DNA of 50,753 bases from RFPI01 sp964470195 (GCA_964470195.1 CAYYBG010000013.1:1-50753), one strand, 5' to 3'; positions 8,170-17,429 are shown, counted from the stretch's first letter. Numbers and translations are program-made. Notes: a model not told the origin generated them from the letters alone.

Positions 8170-8893
8170 GCGATAAGCAGCGCAAACCGTCTTGGTCTAG
8201 CACACAGTAGCTGCCTTGTTCGTACCAATCTCCCAATACCACTCTTCGCACCGCATGCCCGTCGATATGGTGGCGATGTATTGCAGGTCTGTGAGTATGC
8301 CCGTGAATGAACAATTCTGGATATTGATGAGTTCGCAACAAGGCTTCTACTGCCGCAGTGTTGACATCCATCAATGTCATACTTTTGTTTTGTTTGGCTT
8401 GTTCACTTTGTTGTCTCAGCGCCTCAATTTGTTGTTTGCGGGTCGCCAAAGGTTGTGCCAAAAAATTTTGTTGCCACTCTGTTTGTCTCACCATATTGCG
8501 GAATTGTTGGTAAGCAACATCGTCGGTACAGAGCTGATCGCCATGACTAAGCAGCAAGTGATAGCCATACAAGGTTATCGCGCAAGGATCGCTGAGGAGT
8601 TCAGCATGACAGCGTTCAATCAATGCTGCGCCCATCAGAAAATCACGATTACCATGCATGATATAGAGCTGACAGCCGCTTTGTTTGAGTTGTGCCACCG
8701 CGTCAAAAATCGTTTGGTGCGCTGGGTCATTGATATCGTCGTCACCGGCCCAGTATTCAAACCAATCGCCCAAGATAAAAAGTCGTTCTGCGCGCCTGGC
8801 TTGTTCATGAATAAAAGCGATAAAAGCCTGAGTAATGGCTGGACGGCTGGCGTCCAGATGTAAATCAGAAATAAAAAGACTGTGAGCTTTCAT
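8159..8893 (-). CDS. lpxH: UDP-2,3-diacylglucosamine diphosphatase
   Basis: 244 residues, calcineurin-like metallophosphoesterase. LpxH hydrolyses UDP-2,3-diacylglucosamine to lipid X in lipid A synthesis at the inner membrane face. Metal-site motifs are SDLHLD (Asp10, His12), GDWFEYWAGDD (Asp43), HGNRDF (Asn82), a later LSHGDQLC and the C-terminal HGHTHRP. It follows ppiB by 15 bases in the same direction and is likely co-transcribed, a pairing seen in other proteobacteria. Its 3' end overlaps that of nusB by 11 bases. Confidence 0.95.
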   Translation of the reverse strand: MKAHSLFISDLHLDASRPAITQAFIAFIHEQARRAERLFILGDWFEYWAGDDDINDPAHQTIFDAVAQLKQSGCQLYIMHGNRDFLMGAALIERCHAELLSDPCAITLYGYHLLLSHGDQLCTDDVAYQQFRNMVRQTEWQQNFLAQPLATRKQQIEALRQQSEQAKQNKSMTLMDVNTAAVEALLRTHQYPELFIHGHTHRPAIHRHHIDGHAVRRVVLGDWYEQGSYCVLDQDGLRCLSLSV

Positions 8894-8908
8894 CGCTTTT
8901 GTTAGCTA

Positions 8909-9406
8909 CTAGGCTGATACAACCTCGGCACGTTGAATTACTACCGCTTCTACAGGCACATCTTGGTGCCCCATATGATTTCCTGTGCGCACTTGCGCAA
9001 TCTTATCGACGATATCCGTACCCGCAGTGACCTTACCAAATACGCAATATCCCCAACCTTGCGCGGTAGGAGCCTTAAAATTGAGAAATTCGTTATCTGC
9101 CACGTTAATAAAGAATTGGCAGGTGGCTGAATCTGGATTGGGTGTCCGCGCCATGGCGATGGTGTACTTGTCGTTGGCCAGACCGTTATTAGCCTCGTTT
9201 TTGATCGCTGGATTGGTATTTTTTTGTTGCATTTCGGCGGTAAAACCACCCCCTTGAATCATAAAGCCTTTGATAACACGGTGAAAAATAGTGCCATCAT
9301 AAAAACCTGCATTGGCATATTCAAGAAAATTGGCCACAGTGAGCGGTGCCTTTTCTGCATTTAATTCGATTTCAATAACACCGAAATTGGTATGAAGTTT
9401 AACCAC
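8909..9406 (-). CDS. ppiB: Cytoplasmic peptidyl-prolyl cis-trans isomerase B (cyclophilin)
   Basis: 165 residues, with no signal peptide, so a cytoplasmic cyclophilin. Active-site motifs are FHRVIKGFMIQGG (catalytic Arg within FHRV) and the CQFFINVADNEFLNF segment. The start is GTG at 9406, supported by AAGGA 7 bases upstream; no ATG is suitably placed. It is the first gene of a likely ppiB-lpxH pair, reading away from cysS. Its promoter must lie in the 211 bases before cysS. Confidence 0.95.
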   Translation of the reverse strand: MVKLHTNFGVIEIELNAEKAPLTVANFLEYANAGFYDGTIFHRVIKGFMIQGGGFTAEMQQKNTNPAIKNEANNGLANDKYTIAMARTPNPDSATCQFFINVADNEFLNFKAPTAQGWGYCVFGKVTAGTDIVDKIAQVRTGNHMGHQDVPVEAVVIQRAEVVSA

Positions 9407-9489
9407 GTTGATTCCTTATCTAAAAATTAACAATGAAGTTGCTTGTGCTGTCACGGTGCGCCTAAGGCACTTAAGCCTATCCAGCGCTG

Positions 9490-9498
9490 TGTTATAAT
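9490..9498 (+). promoter_or_regulatory. Extended -10 promoter, probably for cysS
   Basis: TGT followed by perfect TATAAT (9493-9498) lies about 120 bases before cysS. A second perfect TATAAT is at 9553-9558 with TTGCCC 15 bases upstream. Which one is used cannot be decided by eye. On the minus strand the first site also reads TATAAC, so it could overlap a weak ppiB promoter. The rest of the 211-base gap holds nothing else I recognise. Confidence 0.45.
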
Positions 9499-9617
9499 CT
9501 GCGCCGAGTTGCAGCTGGAAATTTTAGCAAATTGCCCATCATCCCGCCCAACTATAATGAATTTAATTGTTTCAATCAAAGCACTATATGTGATTGAACT
9601 CCCCATAGGTTGCTTGA

Positions 9618-10982
9618 ATGCTGAAAATTTATAACTCGCTGGCGCGAGAAAAACAGGATTTTGTCCCCAGAGAGACTGGCAAGGTGAGTATGTATGTCTG
9701 CGGTATGACGGTATATGACTATTGCCATCTTGGTCACGCACGAGTGATGGTGGTGTTTGATATGGTGTACCGCTGGTTGACTCAAATCGGCTATCAGGTG
9801 AAGTATGTTCGCAACATCACTGATATTGATGACAAAATTATTCAGCGTGCCAATGACAATAATGAATCAATACAAACACTGACCGAGCGTTTTATCCATG
9901 CCATGCATGAAGATTCTGATGCATTAGGGATTTTACCCCCCAGCGTTGAACCTAAAGCCACTCAGCATATTGATGGCATGATCGAGATGATTGCTAGCTT
10001 GATAGATAAAGGCCATGCCTATCATGCCGCCAACGGGGATGTATTTTATGCGGTAAATAGCTTTGCTGGTTACGGCAAACTTTCAGGCAAGTCACTTGAG
10101 GATTTGCGAGCTGGTGAACGCGTAGAGATAGATAATGCTAAACGTGATGCGATGGATTTTGTGTTGTGGAAATCAGCCAAGCCGCACGAACCAGCATGGG
10201 ATTCTCCTTGGGGTCGCGGGCGACCAGGCTGGCATATCGAATGTTCAGTGATGAGTGCTTGTCATCTAGGTCAGCATTTTGATATCCATGGAGGCGGTCA
10301 GGATCTGCAATTTCCGCATCATGAGAATGAAATTGCCCAATCCGAAGGCGCACATGATTGTGCTTTTGTGAATTACTGGATGCATAACGGTTTTGTGCGA
10401 GTGGATAACGAAAAAATGTCCAAGTCCTTAGGAAATTTTTTCACCATACGCGAGGTACTAAAAAAATATGATGCTGAAGTTGTGCGCTTTTTTATTTTAC
10501 GCGCGCATTACCGAAGCCCTTTAAATTACTCCGACGCCCATTTGGATGATGCAAAACTTGCCTTGACACGTTTATATACCGCTTTACGGGAAATGTCTGT
10601 CAGTGCTGAAATCAATCCCAATTCGACTTACTATCAAAGATTTCATGCGGCGATGCAGGATGATTTTAATACCCCTGAAGCCATCGCCGTTTTGTTTGAT
10701 TTAGCCAATCAAGTGAATAAAACCAAGTCGGCAGACTTGGCTGCAGAACTTAAAAATTTGGCAGGTATTTTGGGATTGTTGCAACGCGATGCGCAACATT
10801 TTTTGCAGGCGGGTGACCAAAATACTAGTCAAGTTGAGCATATAGAGGCTACCATAGCGGCTAGAGCTCAAGCTAAACGCGATAAAAACTTTGCTTTGGC
10901 AGACAGCATCCGCGCCGAACTTTTGATGCAAGGGATTATCTTAGAAGATAGTGCGCAAGGGACGACTTGGCGTCGTGCCTAG
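9618..10982 (+). CDS. cysS: Cysteinyl-tRNA synthetase
   Basis: 454 residues, class I synthetase of usual length. Zinc-binding Cys28 is in YVCGMTVYD, the HIGH box is HLGH (37-40), further zinc ligands lie in HIECSVMSACHLG and FPHHENEIAQSE, and KMSKS is at 266-270. It charges tRNA(Cys). The ATG at 9618 has a weak TAGG 8 bases upstream. It is monocistronic or drives into the small membrane protein gene 25 bases later. Confidence 0.97.
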   Translation: MLKIYNSLAREKQDFVPRETGKVSMYVCGMTVYDYCHLGHARVMVVFDMVYRWLTQIGYQVKYVRNITDIDDKIIQRANDNNESIQTLTERFIHAMHEDSDALGILPPSVEPKATQHIDGMIEMIASLIDKGHAYHAANGDVFYAVNSFAGYGKLSGKSLEDLRAGERVEIDNAKRDAMDFVLWKSAKPHEPAWDSPWGRGRPGWHIECSVMSACHLGQHFDIHGGGQDLQFPHHENEIAQSEGAHDCAFVNYWMHNGFVRVDNEKMSKSLGNFFTIREVLKKYDAEVVRFFILRAHYRSPLNYSDAHLDDAKLALTRLYTALREMSVSAEINPNSTYYQRFHAAMQDDFNTPEAIAVLFDLANQVNKTKSADLAAELKNLAGILGLLQRDAQHFLQAGDQNTSQVEHIEATIAARAQAKRDKNFALADSIRAELLMQGIILEDSAQGTTWRRA

Positions 10983-11007
10983 ACTGAATAAGGTCAATAT
11001 TAGATTA

Positions 11008-11298
11008 ATGAAACTTGGCTTAAGACATTTTGTGGTAGCCGTTTTGCTGATAGCCATCAGTGTGGGCTTACTAGAAAAACTGAGCGATATGGGTGAGCAA
11101 ATCACCAGCGCACAAACTGCTATGCACGTTTTTGATGCCGACACCACTGAAGATGATGCTAGCGACTTTTTTGATCATGCTGTGCTAATCCGACTGGTCC
11201 TGCCTTTACTTGTTTTTACCATTTTGATGCTGCCCCAGCTCGCTCCTCTTTATTCCCCACCCCTCATCATCAAGACTCTCAGGCCACCGCTATACTAA
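11008..11298 (+). CDS. Small membrane protein of unknown function ahead of the efflux operon
   Basis: 96 residues from the ATG at 11008 (the frame stays open back into cysS, but the overlap is unlikely to be coding). Two hydrophobic stretches (about 5-22 and 62-82) flank an acidic stretch, HVFDADTTEDDASDFFDH, that could bind metal. The tail SPPLIIKTLRPPLY is proline-rich. Position before the CzcC-like gene and general layout recall the small CzcI-type proteins of czc operons, but I see no convincing sequence match. No good ribosome site precedes it, so it may be weakly expressed or not a gene. The following 138 bases before the next gene hold no clear promoter or terminator. Confidence 0.45.
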   Translation: MKLGLRHFVVAVLLIAISVGLLEKLSDMGEQITSAQTAMHVFDADTTEDDASDFFDHAVLIRLVLPLLVFTILMLPQLAPLYSPPLIIKTLRPPLY

Positions 11299-11436
11299 GC
11301 TATTCATGGCGCGGCTTTTGCTTGCGGTTTCCAGTGAATTTGATTGAGCACTACTCATTTAATCCTGCACTTCTTTGATTTTATGACAGATGAGAGGTGC
11401 GCATTTTTGGTTTAAAGCACATGGCATAAACAGGAT

Positions 11437-12744
11437 ATGAAACTTTTGATTAAATACCTTTACCCACTTGGCGGAATTTCAGCGCTGGCGCATATTGCGT
11501 GGCGAAGACTAAGTGATGGCTTGATAAGCGCTCTATTGTTATTAGCTATATTTCCTCTGAGCGCCCATGCCGCCTCAGAATACAATCTAAAACAAATGAT
11601 TGATTTGGCATTTGATAAGAACCCCATCTTGGGTATCGTCCAGTCGCAAGAGGAGGGTGCGCAAGCGACTCTCACCACAGCACGTTCATACTACAACCCT
11701 GAATTAGAAATCCTGTCTGGTCCAAGCCGATACCGCAGTGGCACTAATGATGCGCGCTCAAACTACTATGTTGGCATATCACAGCCATTGGAGTTTGGTG
11801 ATGTGCGTGCAGCACGTCGTGGGGTAGCTGAGTCCAATATTCACGTGGCTGAGAGCAATACCGCCATTAGTCGAATCGATTTGACTATCAGGGTTAAGTC
11901 AGCGTTTTACAATGTGGTTCAGCGTCAGGCATTTTTAAAGATAAGTCTGGCCGATAGACAACTACTGAATCAGATACGTGAGCGTGTCAAATTGAGGGTT
12001 GACGTGGGCGAAGCCCCTAAGTATGAGCTGATTAAGGCGGATACCGAAGCTTTGGCGGCAGAGCGAGATTATCAAGCGGCACTGGTCAGGGTGAATGAAG
12101 GAAAAGCACTGTTGCGTGGATTGATTGGTGCAGCTATTCCCGCTGATTTTGAACTGAGCGGTGAGCTCCCTATGCAACAAAGCTTGCCAGTTTTAAGTGA
12201 GTTAAAGAGTAAACTTTTAGAAAGCCCAGCGATTCAGCAAGGAAAAAAATTGAATGAGGTGGCGCAGGCAAAGCTGAAATTAGAAGAAAGCTTACGCTTG
12301 CCCGGCTTGACCTTAAAAGCGGCGGTGGATACTGACCCAGATGTGTCTATGCTAAGAATGGGCTTAGCTATTCCTTTACCATTATGGAATAGACGCGAAG
12401 GTCAGATTGCTGAAGCAAATGCCTATGTACGCCAAACTCAGAATGTGATGAGTGAGCGCGAGCTTTTATTGAATCGCGATTTAGAGGCCGCCTATCAGCG
12501 TTATCTAATTGCCCAAGGTCAATTGGACACGTTTGAGAATGGCTTGCTAAAGCAAGCTGAGGCCTCACTGAAAGTGGCTGAGTCGGCATATCGTTTTGGT
12601 GAGCGAGGCATTTTGGAATATTTGGATGCGCAACGAGTTTATCGTGGCGTTCGTCGTGATTATTTGGCAGCACGTTATGACTACGTTAACGCGATGCTAG
12701 AAGTTGAGCGTTTGATTGGGACTGAATTAGTCGCGACTCAATGA
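11437..12744 (+). CDS. CzcC/CusC-like outer membrane channel of an RND metal efflux system
   Basis: 435 residues, TolC-like outer membrane factor. A long signal sequence ends near PLSAHAASEYNL (about residue 46). The body is alpha-helical with the internal duplication expected for this family, and the C-terminal half has ESAYRFGERGILEYLDAQR, typical of outer membrane efflux proteins. It forms the exit duct for the CzcB- and CzcA-like partners encoded next. The ATG at 11437 has only AGGA very close upstream; a later TTG start inside the long n-region is possible. There is no lipobox, unlike CusC. Confidence 0.88.
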   Translation: MKLLIKYLYPLGGISALAHIAWRRLSDGLISALLLLAIFPLSAHAASEYNLKQMIDLAFDKNPILGIVQSQEEGAQATLTTARSYYNPELEILSGPSRYRSGTNDARSNYYVGISQPLEFGDVRAARRGVAESNIHVAESNTAISRIDLTIRVKSAFYNVVQRQAFLKISLADRQLLNQIRERVKLRVDVGEAPKYELIKADTEALAAERDYQAALVRVNEGKALLRGLIGAAIPADFELSGELPMQQSLPVLSELKSKLLESPAIQQGKKLNEVAQAKLKLEESLRLPGLTLKAAVDTDPDVSMLRMGLAIPLPLWNRREGQIAEANAYVRQTQNVMSERELLLNRDLEAAYQRYLIAQGQLDTFENGLLKQAEASLKVAESAYRFGERGILEYLDAQRVYRGVRRDYLAARYDYVNAMLEVERLIGTELVATQ

Positions 12745-12770
12745 AATCAATGCATTTAGTTTAAAGGAAA

Positions 12771-13907
12771 ATGATGAATTTTAGATTTTTAGGGATCACC
12801 CTGTTAGTGCTTCATTTAATTGCTTGCGGTGGCAAGCAAAAGACGCCAGACAACAAGGTCAATGATCCGAACATGGTCGAATTACCGGCTGAGATGCAAA
12901 AAAAAATTACGCTGATGAAGGTAGGTGAAGCTGAAATTCGTGATCTATTGCGCATTCCTGGCAGTATCCAAGTGGATGAGCAACGTATGGCTCGAATTGG
13001 TGCGCCTGTCACTGGACGTATCTCAGATATTGATGTGGTTCTAGGTCAACAGGTTAAGCGTGGGCAGGTGCTTGCCACTGTCAACAGCACCGAGTTAGCG
13101 CAAAACCAATTGGCTTACATTAAGGCACTGCAACAAATTTCTTTGCAGAGCAAAGCAGTAGATCGTGCTAAAGCGTTATTGGAAGCGGATGTGATTGCCC
13201 CAGCTGAGCTACAAAAACGTGAATCTGAGCTGAGCGGTGCCAATGCTGATTTGATTGCGGCGCGTAATCAGTTGAGAGTATTAGGGATGTCGCAAAGTAA
13301 TATCGATAAATTATCACGTTCCGCGCAAATGGATACCTACAGCAATATCAATGCGCGTATCGCAGGCACGGTCATCAGCCGCAAGATTAATTTAGGCCAG
13401 GTGGTGCAGCCAGCCGATGAATTGTTTGTAGTGGCCGATTTAAGTACTGTTTGGGCGGTGGCAGAAGTGCCCGAACATCAAATTGATTTGATTGAAAAAG
13501 GCCAAGAAGTTGATATCGAAATTCCTGCGATTTACGAGAAACCAATCAAAGGCAAGCTCATCTTTGTGGGCGACGTGGTTAATCCACAAACCAGGACTGT
13601 GACCGTGCGCAGCGAAATCCTCAACAGCCAACATGAGATTAAGCCTGATATGTTGGTATCGATGTTAGTATTGTCTAAGCCCAGTAATAAGCTCTCAGTC
13701 CCCGCCCAAGCAATTATTCGTGAGAACGACAAAAACTACGTTTTTGTACAAATTGCGCCAAATACTTTTCGGTTACGTGAAGTCACCACCGATGAAGAGT
13801 ATCGCGGTAATGTCGCGATCATTAATGGACTATCCGCTGGTGAGACGGTCATTGTTGAGGGAGCATTCCATGTAAACAATGAGCGTAAACGTAAAGAGTT
13901 GGAGTAG
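12771..13907 (+). CDS. CzcB/CusB-like periplasmic adaptor lipoprotein
   Basis: 378 residues, membrane fusion protein of the heavy-metal RND class. The N terminus carries a lipobox, LIAC (Cys19), so it is probably a lipid-anchored adaptor. The barrel-sandwich halves are visible (ARIGAPVTGRISDIDVVLGQ and INARIAGTVISRKINLGQVV) on either side of a helical hairpin, followed by the beta-barrel and membrane-proximal domain (KPDMLVSMLVL). It links the inner membrane pump to the outer membrane channel. AAAGGAAA gives a strong ribosome site; ATG at 12771 and 12774 are both possible. The stop is 3 bases before the pump gene. Confidence 0.9.
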   Translation: MMNFRFLGITLLVLHLIACGGKQKTPDNKVNDPNMVELPAEMQKKITLMKVGEAEIRDLLRIPGSIQVDEQRMARIGAPVTGRISDIDVVLGQQVKRGQVLATVNSTELAQNQLAYIKALQQISLQSKAVDRAKALLEADVIAPAELQKRESELSGANADLIAARNQLRVLGMSQSNIDKLSRSAQMDTYSNINARIAGTVISRKINLGQVVQPADELFVVADLSTVWAVAEVPEHQIDLIEKGQEVDIEIPAIYEKPIKGKLIFVGDVVNPQTRTVTVRSEILNSQHEIKPDMLVSMLVLSKPSNKLSVPAQAIIRENDKNYVFVQIAPNTFRLREVTTDEEYRGNVAIINGLSAGETVIVEGAFHVNNERKRKELE

Positions 13908-13910
13908 CTC

Positions 13911-16900
13911 ATGATTGAATCTCTCATTCGCGGCGCCTTGCGACAACGCTTGGTGGTTGTGGTATTGGCCATAGCCTTGTTAGGCTTTGGCTTGATGGCC
14001 TTAAAAAAACTTTCAGTTGATGCTTTCCCCGATGTCACCAATGTACAGGTGCAAATTGCTACCGAAGCAATCGGTAAATCACCAGAAGAGGTAGAGCGCT
14101 TTATCACCGTACCGCTAGAAATTTCCATGACCGGATTGCCGGGGCTGACCGAGATGCGTTCGCTCAATAAAAATGGTTTGTCATTAATCACCTTGGTCTT
14201 CACTGATAGCACCAATGTCTATTTTGCACGCCAGTTGGTGATGGAGCGCATGATGGAAGTGAGTAATAGGCTGCCAGAAGGGGTCGTGCCTGTATTGGGC
14301 CCTGTGTCGACAGGCTTGGGTGAAATCTATCAATATACTTTAGACAAACCCAGTGACGGCAAACAAACATTATCGCAAGCTGAGTTGATGGAACGACGTG
14401 CTATCCAAGACTGGGTGGTACGTCCTATGTTGCGCAGTATTCCTGGCGTTGCTGAAATTAATTCTTTGGGTGGCTATGTCAAGCAATACCAAGTGTTAAT
14501 TAATCCTGATCGTATGAATTACTATGGGCTGAAGTTGAGCGAGGTGTATGCGGCTTTAGCAAAAAATAATGGCAATAGTGGCGGAGGTATTTTGCCTCAT
14601 TATGCTGAGCAATATCTGATTCGTGGCGTAGGTTTGCTCCAAACGCTGGACGATATCAGTAATATTGTGCTCAAGGAAAAAGGCGGTGTGCCGGTATATA
14701 TGCGCGATGTAGCCGAAGTCAAAATTGGCAATGAGGTGCGTGTTGGTGCCTTGGTAAAAAACGGTGATACTGAATCTGTTGGTGGCATCGTTATGATGAT
14801 TAAGGGAGGTAATGCCAAACAAGTGGTAAGCCGGATTCAGGCCAAAGTGCATGAAATTAATAGCAAAGGCATGTTGCCCGGAGACTTACAAATCACGCCT
14901 TTTTATGATCGCAGTGAATTGGTCGATGCAGCGCTGTTCACAGTAGTAAAAGTCTTGATAGAAGGTATCGTTTTGGTCATTGCTATTCTGTTCCTGTTCT
15001 TGGGCGATGTGCGCTCCAGTTTGATTGTGGTGGGAACTCTATTGCTGACTCCTTTAATCACATTTATGCTGATGAATTACTTTGGCATCTCGGCTAATCT
15101 AATGTCCTTGGGCGGTCTAGCAATCGCGATAGGGTTGATGGTAGATGGCTCGGTTGTGGTGGTAGAAAATACATTCCACCAATTAGGACATCGTCGCGAT
15201 GAAAGCAAAATTCGTGTGGTGTTAGAATCCGCCGCAGAAGTTGGTACGCCGGTCCTGTTCGGTGTTGGTATCATTATTCTAGTGTTCTTGCCATTGATGA
15301 CGCTTGAGGGCATGGAAGGCAAAATGTTTGGACCGTTGGCCATTACTATCGCGATTGCTTTATTCGTGTCGTTGGTTTTGTCACTGACACTCTCTCCAGT
15401 ACTTTGCTCTTATGTGCTTAAAGGTGGCTCAGGTGAGGATACCAAACTGATACAGAAAATTAAGCAGCCTTATTTGCGTTTACTCAATTTGGCTTTGCAC
15501 AATGAGAAAAAGACCATCATCCTGGCGCTGGGCTTGTTTGGCTTATCGCTTCTTACCGTACCTTTGTTGGGGACCTCGTTTATTCCAGAGATGAAAGAAG
15601 GTTCGATAGTCCCTAATATTATTCGTGTCCCCAATATTTCTTTGGATGAGTCGATTAAGATGGACTTTGAGGCGGCAAAAATAATCACCCAAGTCCCTGG
15701 AGTTAAGTCCGTTGTTACTGTTGTTGGTCGTGGCGAGAGCCCTGCTGACGCACAAAGTCAGAATGAATCACAACCTTTGGTGAGTTTATTAGCGCGTAAA
15801 CAATGGCCTCATGGTTGGAGCCAAGAAGACATTAGTGATGCGATACAGCAAAGCTTGAAAAGCTTGCCAGGGGTGCAAGTGGTGATGGCGCAACCGATTG
15901 CTGCGCGTGTGGCTGAGTTGTTGAGTGGAGTGCGTTCTGATGTGGCGGTGAAATTATTTGGCGATGATATGGCGGTATTGAAATCGAAAGCTGATGAGAT
16001 TGCGCGTATCGCTGCTGAAATTAAAGGTGCTACAGACTTGCGTGTTGAAAAAGTATCAGGACAACAATATCTAAACGTCACCATCGATAGACAAGCTATT
16101 TCTCGTCATGGCATTAATGCTGCGGATGTGCATGAAATTATCGAGACTGCAATCGGAGGAAAAGGAGCTACAGAAATCTATGAAGGCCAGCGTCGTTTCC
16201 GCGCTGCTGTTCGCTACCCAGAAGATTTCAGAAATAGTGCCGAAGCAATAGGTGATATTTTGCTTACATCTCCCAATGGTAGCCGTATTGCTTTACGCGA
16301 CTTAGCCAAGATTGAGGTCAAAGATGGGCCTGCACAAATTAGTCGTGAATATGCAAAGCGTCGTATTGTGGTAGGGGTCAATGTGCGTGACCGCGACCTA
16401 GGCGGATTTGTTGCTGATCTTCAAAAACGACTAGATAGTAAACTGAAATTACCCGAGGGATATTATCTGGAGTTCGGTGGACAATTCCAAAATATGCAAC
16501 GCGCCCTGAATCACTTGGCTTTGATTGTACCAATCACGATAGGGGCAATATTCTTCTTATTATTCTTACTGTTTAATTCTGTGCGTTATGCCACCATGAT
16601 TATTTCGGTATTGCCGTTTGCCTCAATCGGCGGGATATTCGCCTTGTTTATAACCGGAGAATATTTATCTGTGCCGGCATCTGTCGGGTTTATTGCGTTG
16701 TGGGGAATTGCGGTATTAAATGGCGTGGTATTAGTATCCTATATTCGTCATCTGCGTGATGAAGGAAAATCTCAGGTGGAAGCGATTGTGCAAGGCTGTC
16801 AGCAACGTTTCCGTCCAGTGATGATGACTGCTACAGTCGCGATGTTGGGACTAGTTCCGTTCTTATTTGCTACAGGTCCAGGCTCTGAAGTACAAAGACC

Positions 16901-17012
16901 TCTCGCCATTGTGGTGATTGGTGGCTTGATTACCTCGACCCTGTTGACCCTAGTGGTAGTTCCGACTTTATATCGTAAGTTTGAGGAAGTCAGGGTAGAA
17001 GCAAGCCTATGA
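13911..17012 (+). CDS. CzcA/CusA-like heavy-metal RND pump
   Basis: 1033 residues, typical of HME-RND transporters, with twelve membrane segments and two large periplasmic loops. The N terminus (VDAFPDVTNVQVQIATEA) is characteristic of the metal-efflux class. TM4 reads AIGLMVDGSVVVVEN, with Asp412 and Glu419 corresponding to CzcA Asp408 and Glu415; the position of CzcA Asp402 is Ala406. The pump is driven by protons and expels metal cations or periplasmic metal. Specificity (Zn/Co/Cd, Ni, or Cu/Ag) cannot be assigned with confidence. It is translated with the CzcB-like gene and followed 59 bases later by a PII-like gene. No metal-responsive two-component system is adjacent. Confidence 0.92.
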   Translation: MIESLIRGALRQRLVVVVLAIALLGFGLMALKKLSVDAFPDVTNVQVQIATEAIGKSPEEVERFITVPLEISMTGLPGLTEMRSLNKNGLSLITLVFTDSTNVYFARQLVMERMMEVSNRLPEGVVPVLGPVSTGLGEIYQYTLDKPSDGKQTLSQAELMERRAIQDWVVRPMLRSIPGVAEINSLGGYVKQYQVLINPDRMNYYGLKLSEVYAALAKNNGNSGGGILPHYAEQYLIRGVGLLQTLDDISNIVLKEKGGVPVYMRDVAEVKIGNEVRVGALVKNGDTESVGGIVMMIKGGNAKQVVSRIQAKVHEINSKGMLPGDLQITPFYDRSELVDAALFTVVKVLIEGIVLVIAILFLFLGDVRSSLIVVGTLLLTPLITFMLMNYFGISANLMSLGGLAIAIGLMVDGSVVVVENTFHQLGHRRDESKIRVVLESAAEVGTPVLFGVGIIILVFLPLMTLEGMEGKMFGPLAITIAIALFVSLVLSLTLSPVLCSYVLKGGSGEDTKLIQKIKQPYLRLLNLALHNEKKTIILALGLFGLSLLTVPLLGTSFIPEMKEGSIVPNIIRVPNISLDESIKMDFEAAKIITQVPGVKSVVTVVGRGESPADAQSQNESQPLVSLLARKQWPHGWSQEDISDAIQQSLKSLPGVQVVMAQPIAARVAELLSGVRSDVAVKLFGDDMAVLKSKADEIARIAAEIKGATDLRVEKVSGQQYLNVTIDRQAISRHGINAADVHEIIETAIGGKGATEIYEGQRRFRAAVRYPEDFRNSAEAIGDILLTSPNGSRIALRDLAKIEVKDGPAQISREYAKRRIVVGVNVRDRDLGGFVADLQKRLDSKLKLPEGYYLEFGGQFQNMQRALNHLALIVPITIGAIFFLLFLLFNSVRYATMIISVLPFASIGGIFALFITGEYLSVPASVGFIALWGIAVLNGVVLVSYIRHLRDEGKSQVEAIVQGCQQRFRPVMMTATVAMLGLVPFLFATGPGSEVQRPLAIVVIGGLITSTLLTLVVVPTLYRKFEEVRVEASL

Positions 17013-17071
17013 CCTGAGTCAATACAGCATGATGATGGGTATTGTGAATAATAATTTTAGAGAGATAAATC

Positions 17072-17407
17072 ATGAAAGAAATTAAAGCTGTCATACAACC
17101 ACATCGATTGGCTAAAGTGCGTTCAGCTTTCAAAAATATCAAAAATTTCCCTGGTATGACGATTAGCAAAGTCGATGGATGCGGTCAACATCATGCCAAA
17201 GCCAATGTTGGCATTATGCAAGAATTAACGGATTACAGCCCCAAAATACGTATCGAAATGCTGGTACCAGACGAGCTTGTAGAAGGGGCTTTGCAGATTT
17301 TAGTTGAAGTTGGCCACACTGGTCAGGTTGGCGATGGTATCGTCTGGGTGACACCAGTAGAGCGTATGGTGAGGTTATCCGAACAGATAACAGTGCAAGA
17401 TTGTTAG
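17072..17407 (+). CDS. Divergent PII-like signalling protein linked to metal efflux
   Basis: 111 residues with the PII fold throughout: KAVIQPHRLAKVRSAF at the start, PKIRIEMLVPDELVE in the middle and HTGQVGDGIVWV in the B loop. It differs from GlnB/GlnK at key sites. The T loop (about 36-56) carries GCGQHHAKANVG instead of the usual sequence, and the uridylylation Tyr51 is Glu51. In the B loop, Lys85 and Lys90 are Gln and Ile. Control by GlnD is therefore unlikely and ATP binding may differ. As I recall, a group named PII-NG is encoded beside heavy-metal RND genes, and this fits it. The adjacent His40 and His41 could bind metal; that is inference. Confidence 0.85.
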   Translation: MKEIKAVIQPHRLAKVRSAFKNIKNFPGMTISKVDGCGQHHAKANVGIMQELTDYSPKIRIEMLVPDELVEGALQILVEVGHTGQVGDGIVWVTPVERMVRLSEQITVQDC

Positions 17408-17429
17408 GGTAATTCTCCTAGCTATATCG

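Noticed and set aside
8216..8863. 215-residue open frame on the plus strand opposite lpxH
   Set aside because: It lies wholly inside lpxH, which has all its family motifs; the plus-strand translation has no recognisable domain and no ribosome site.
13736..14215. 159-residue open frame on the minus strand across the czcB/czcA junction
   Set aside because: Antisense to two clear genes; low-complexity Ser/Thr-rich composition typical of shadow frames.
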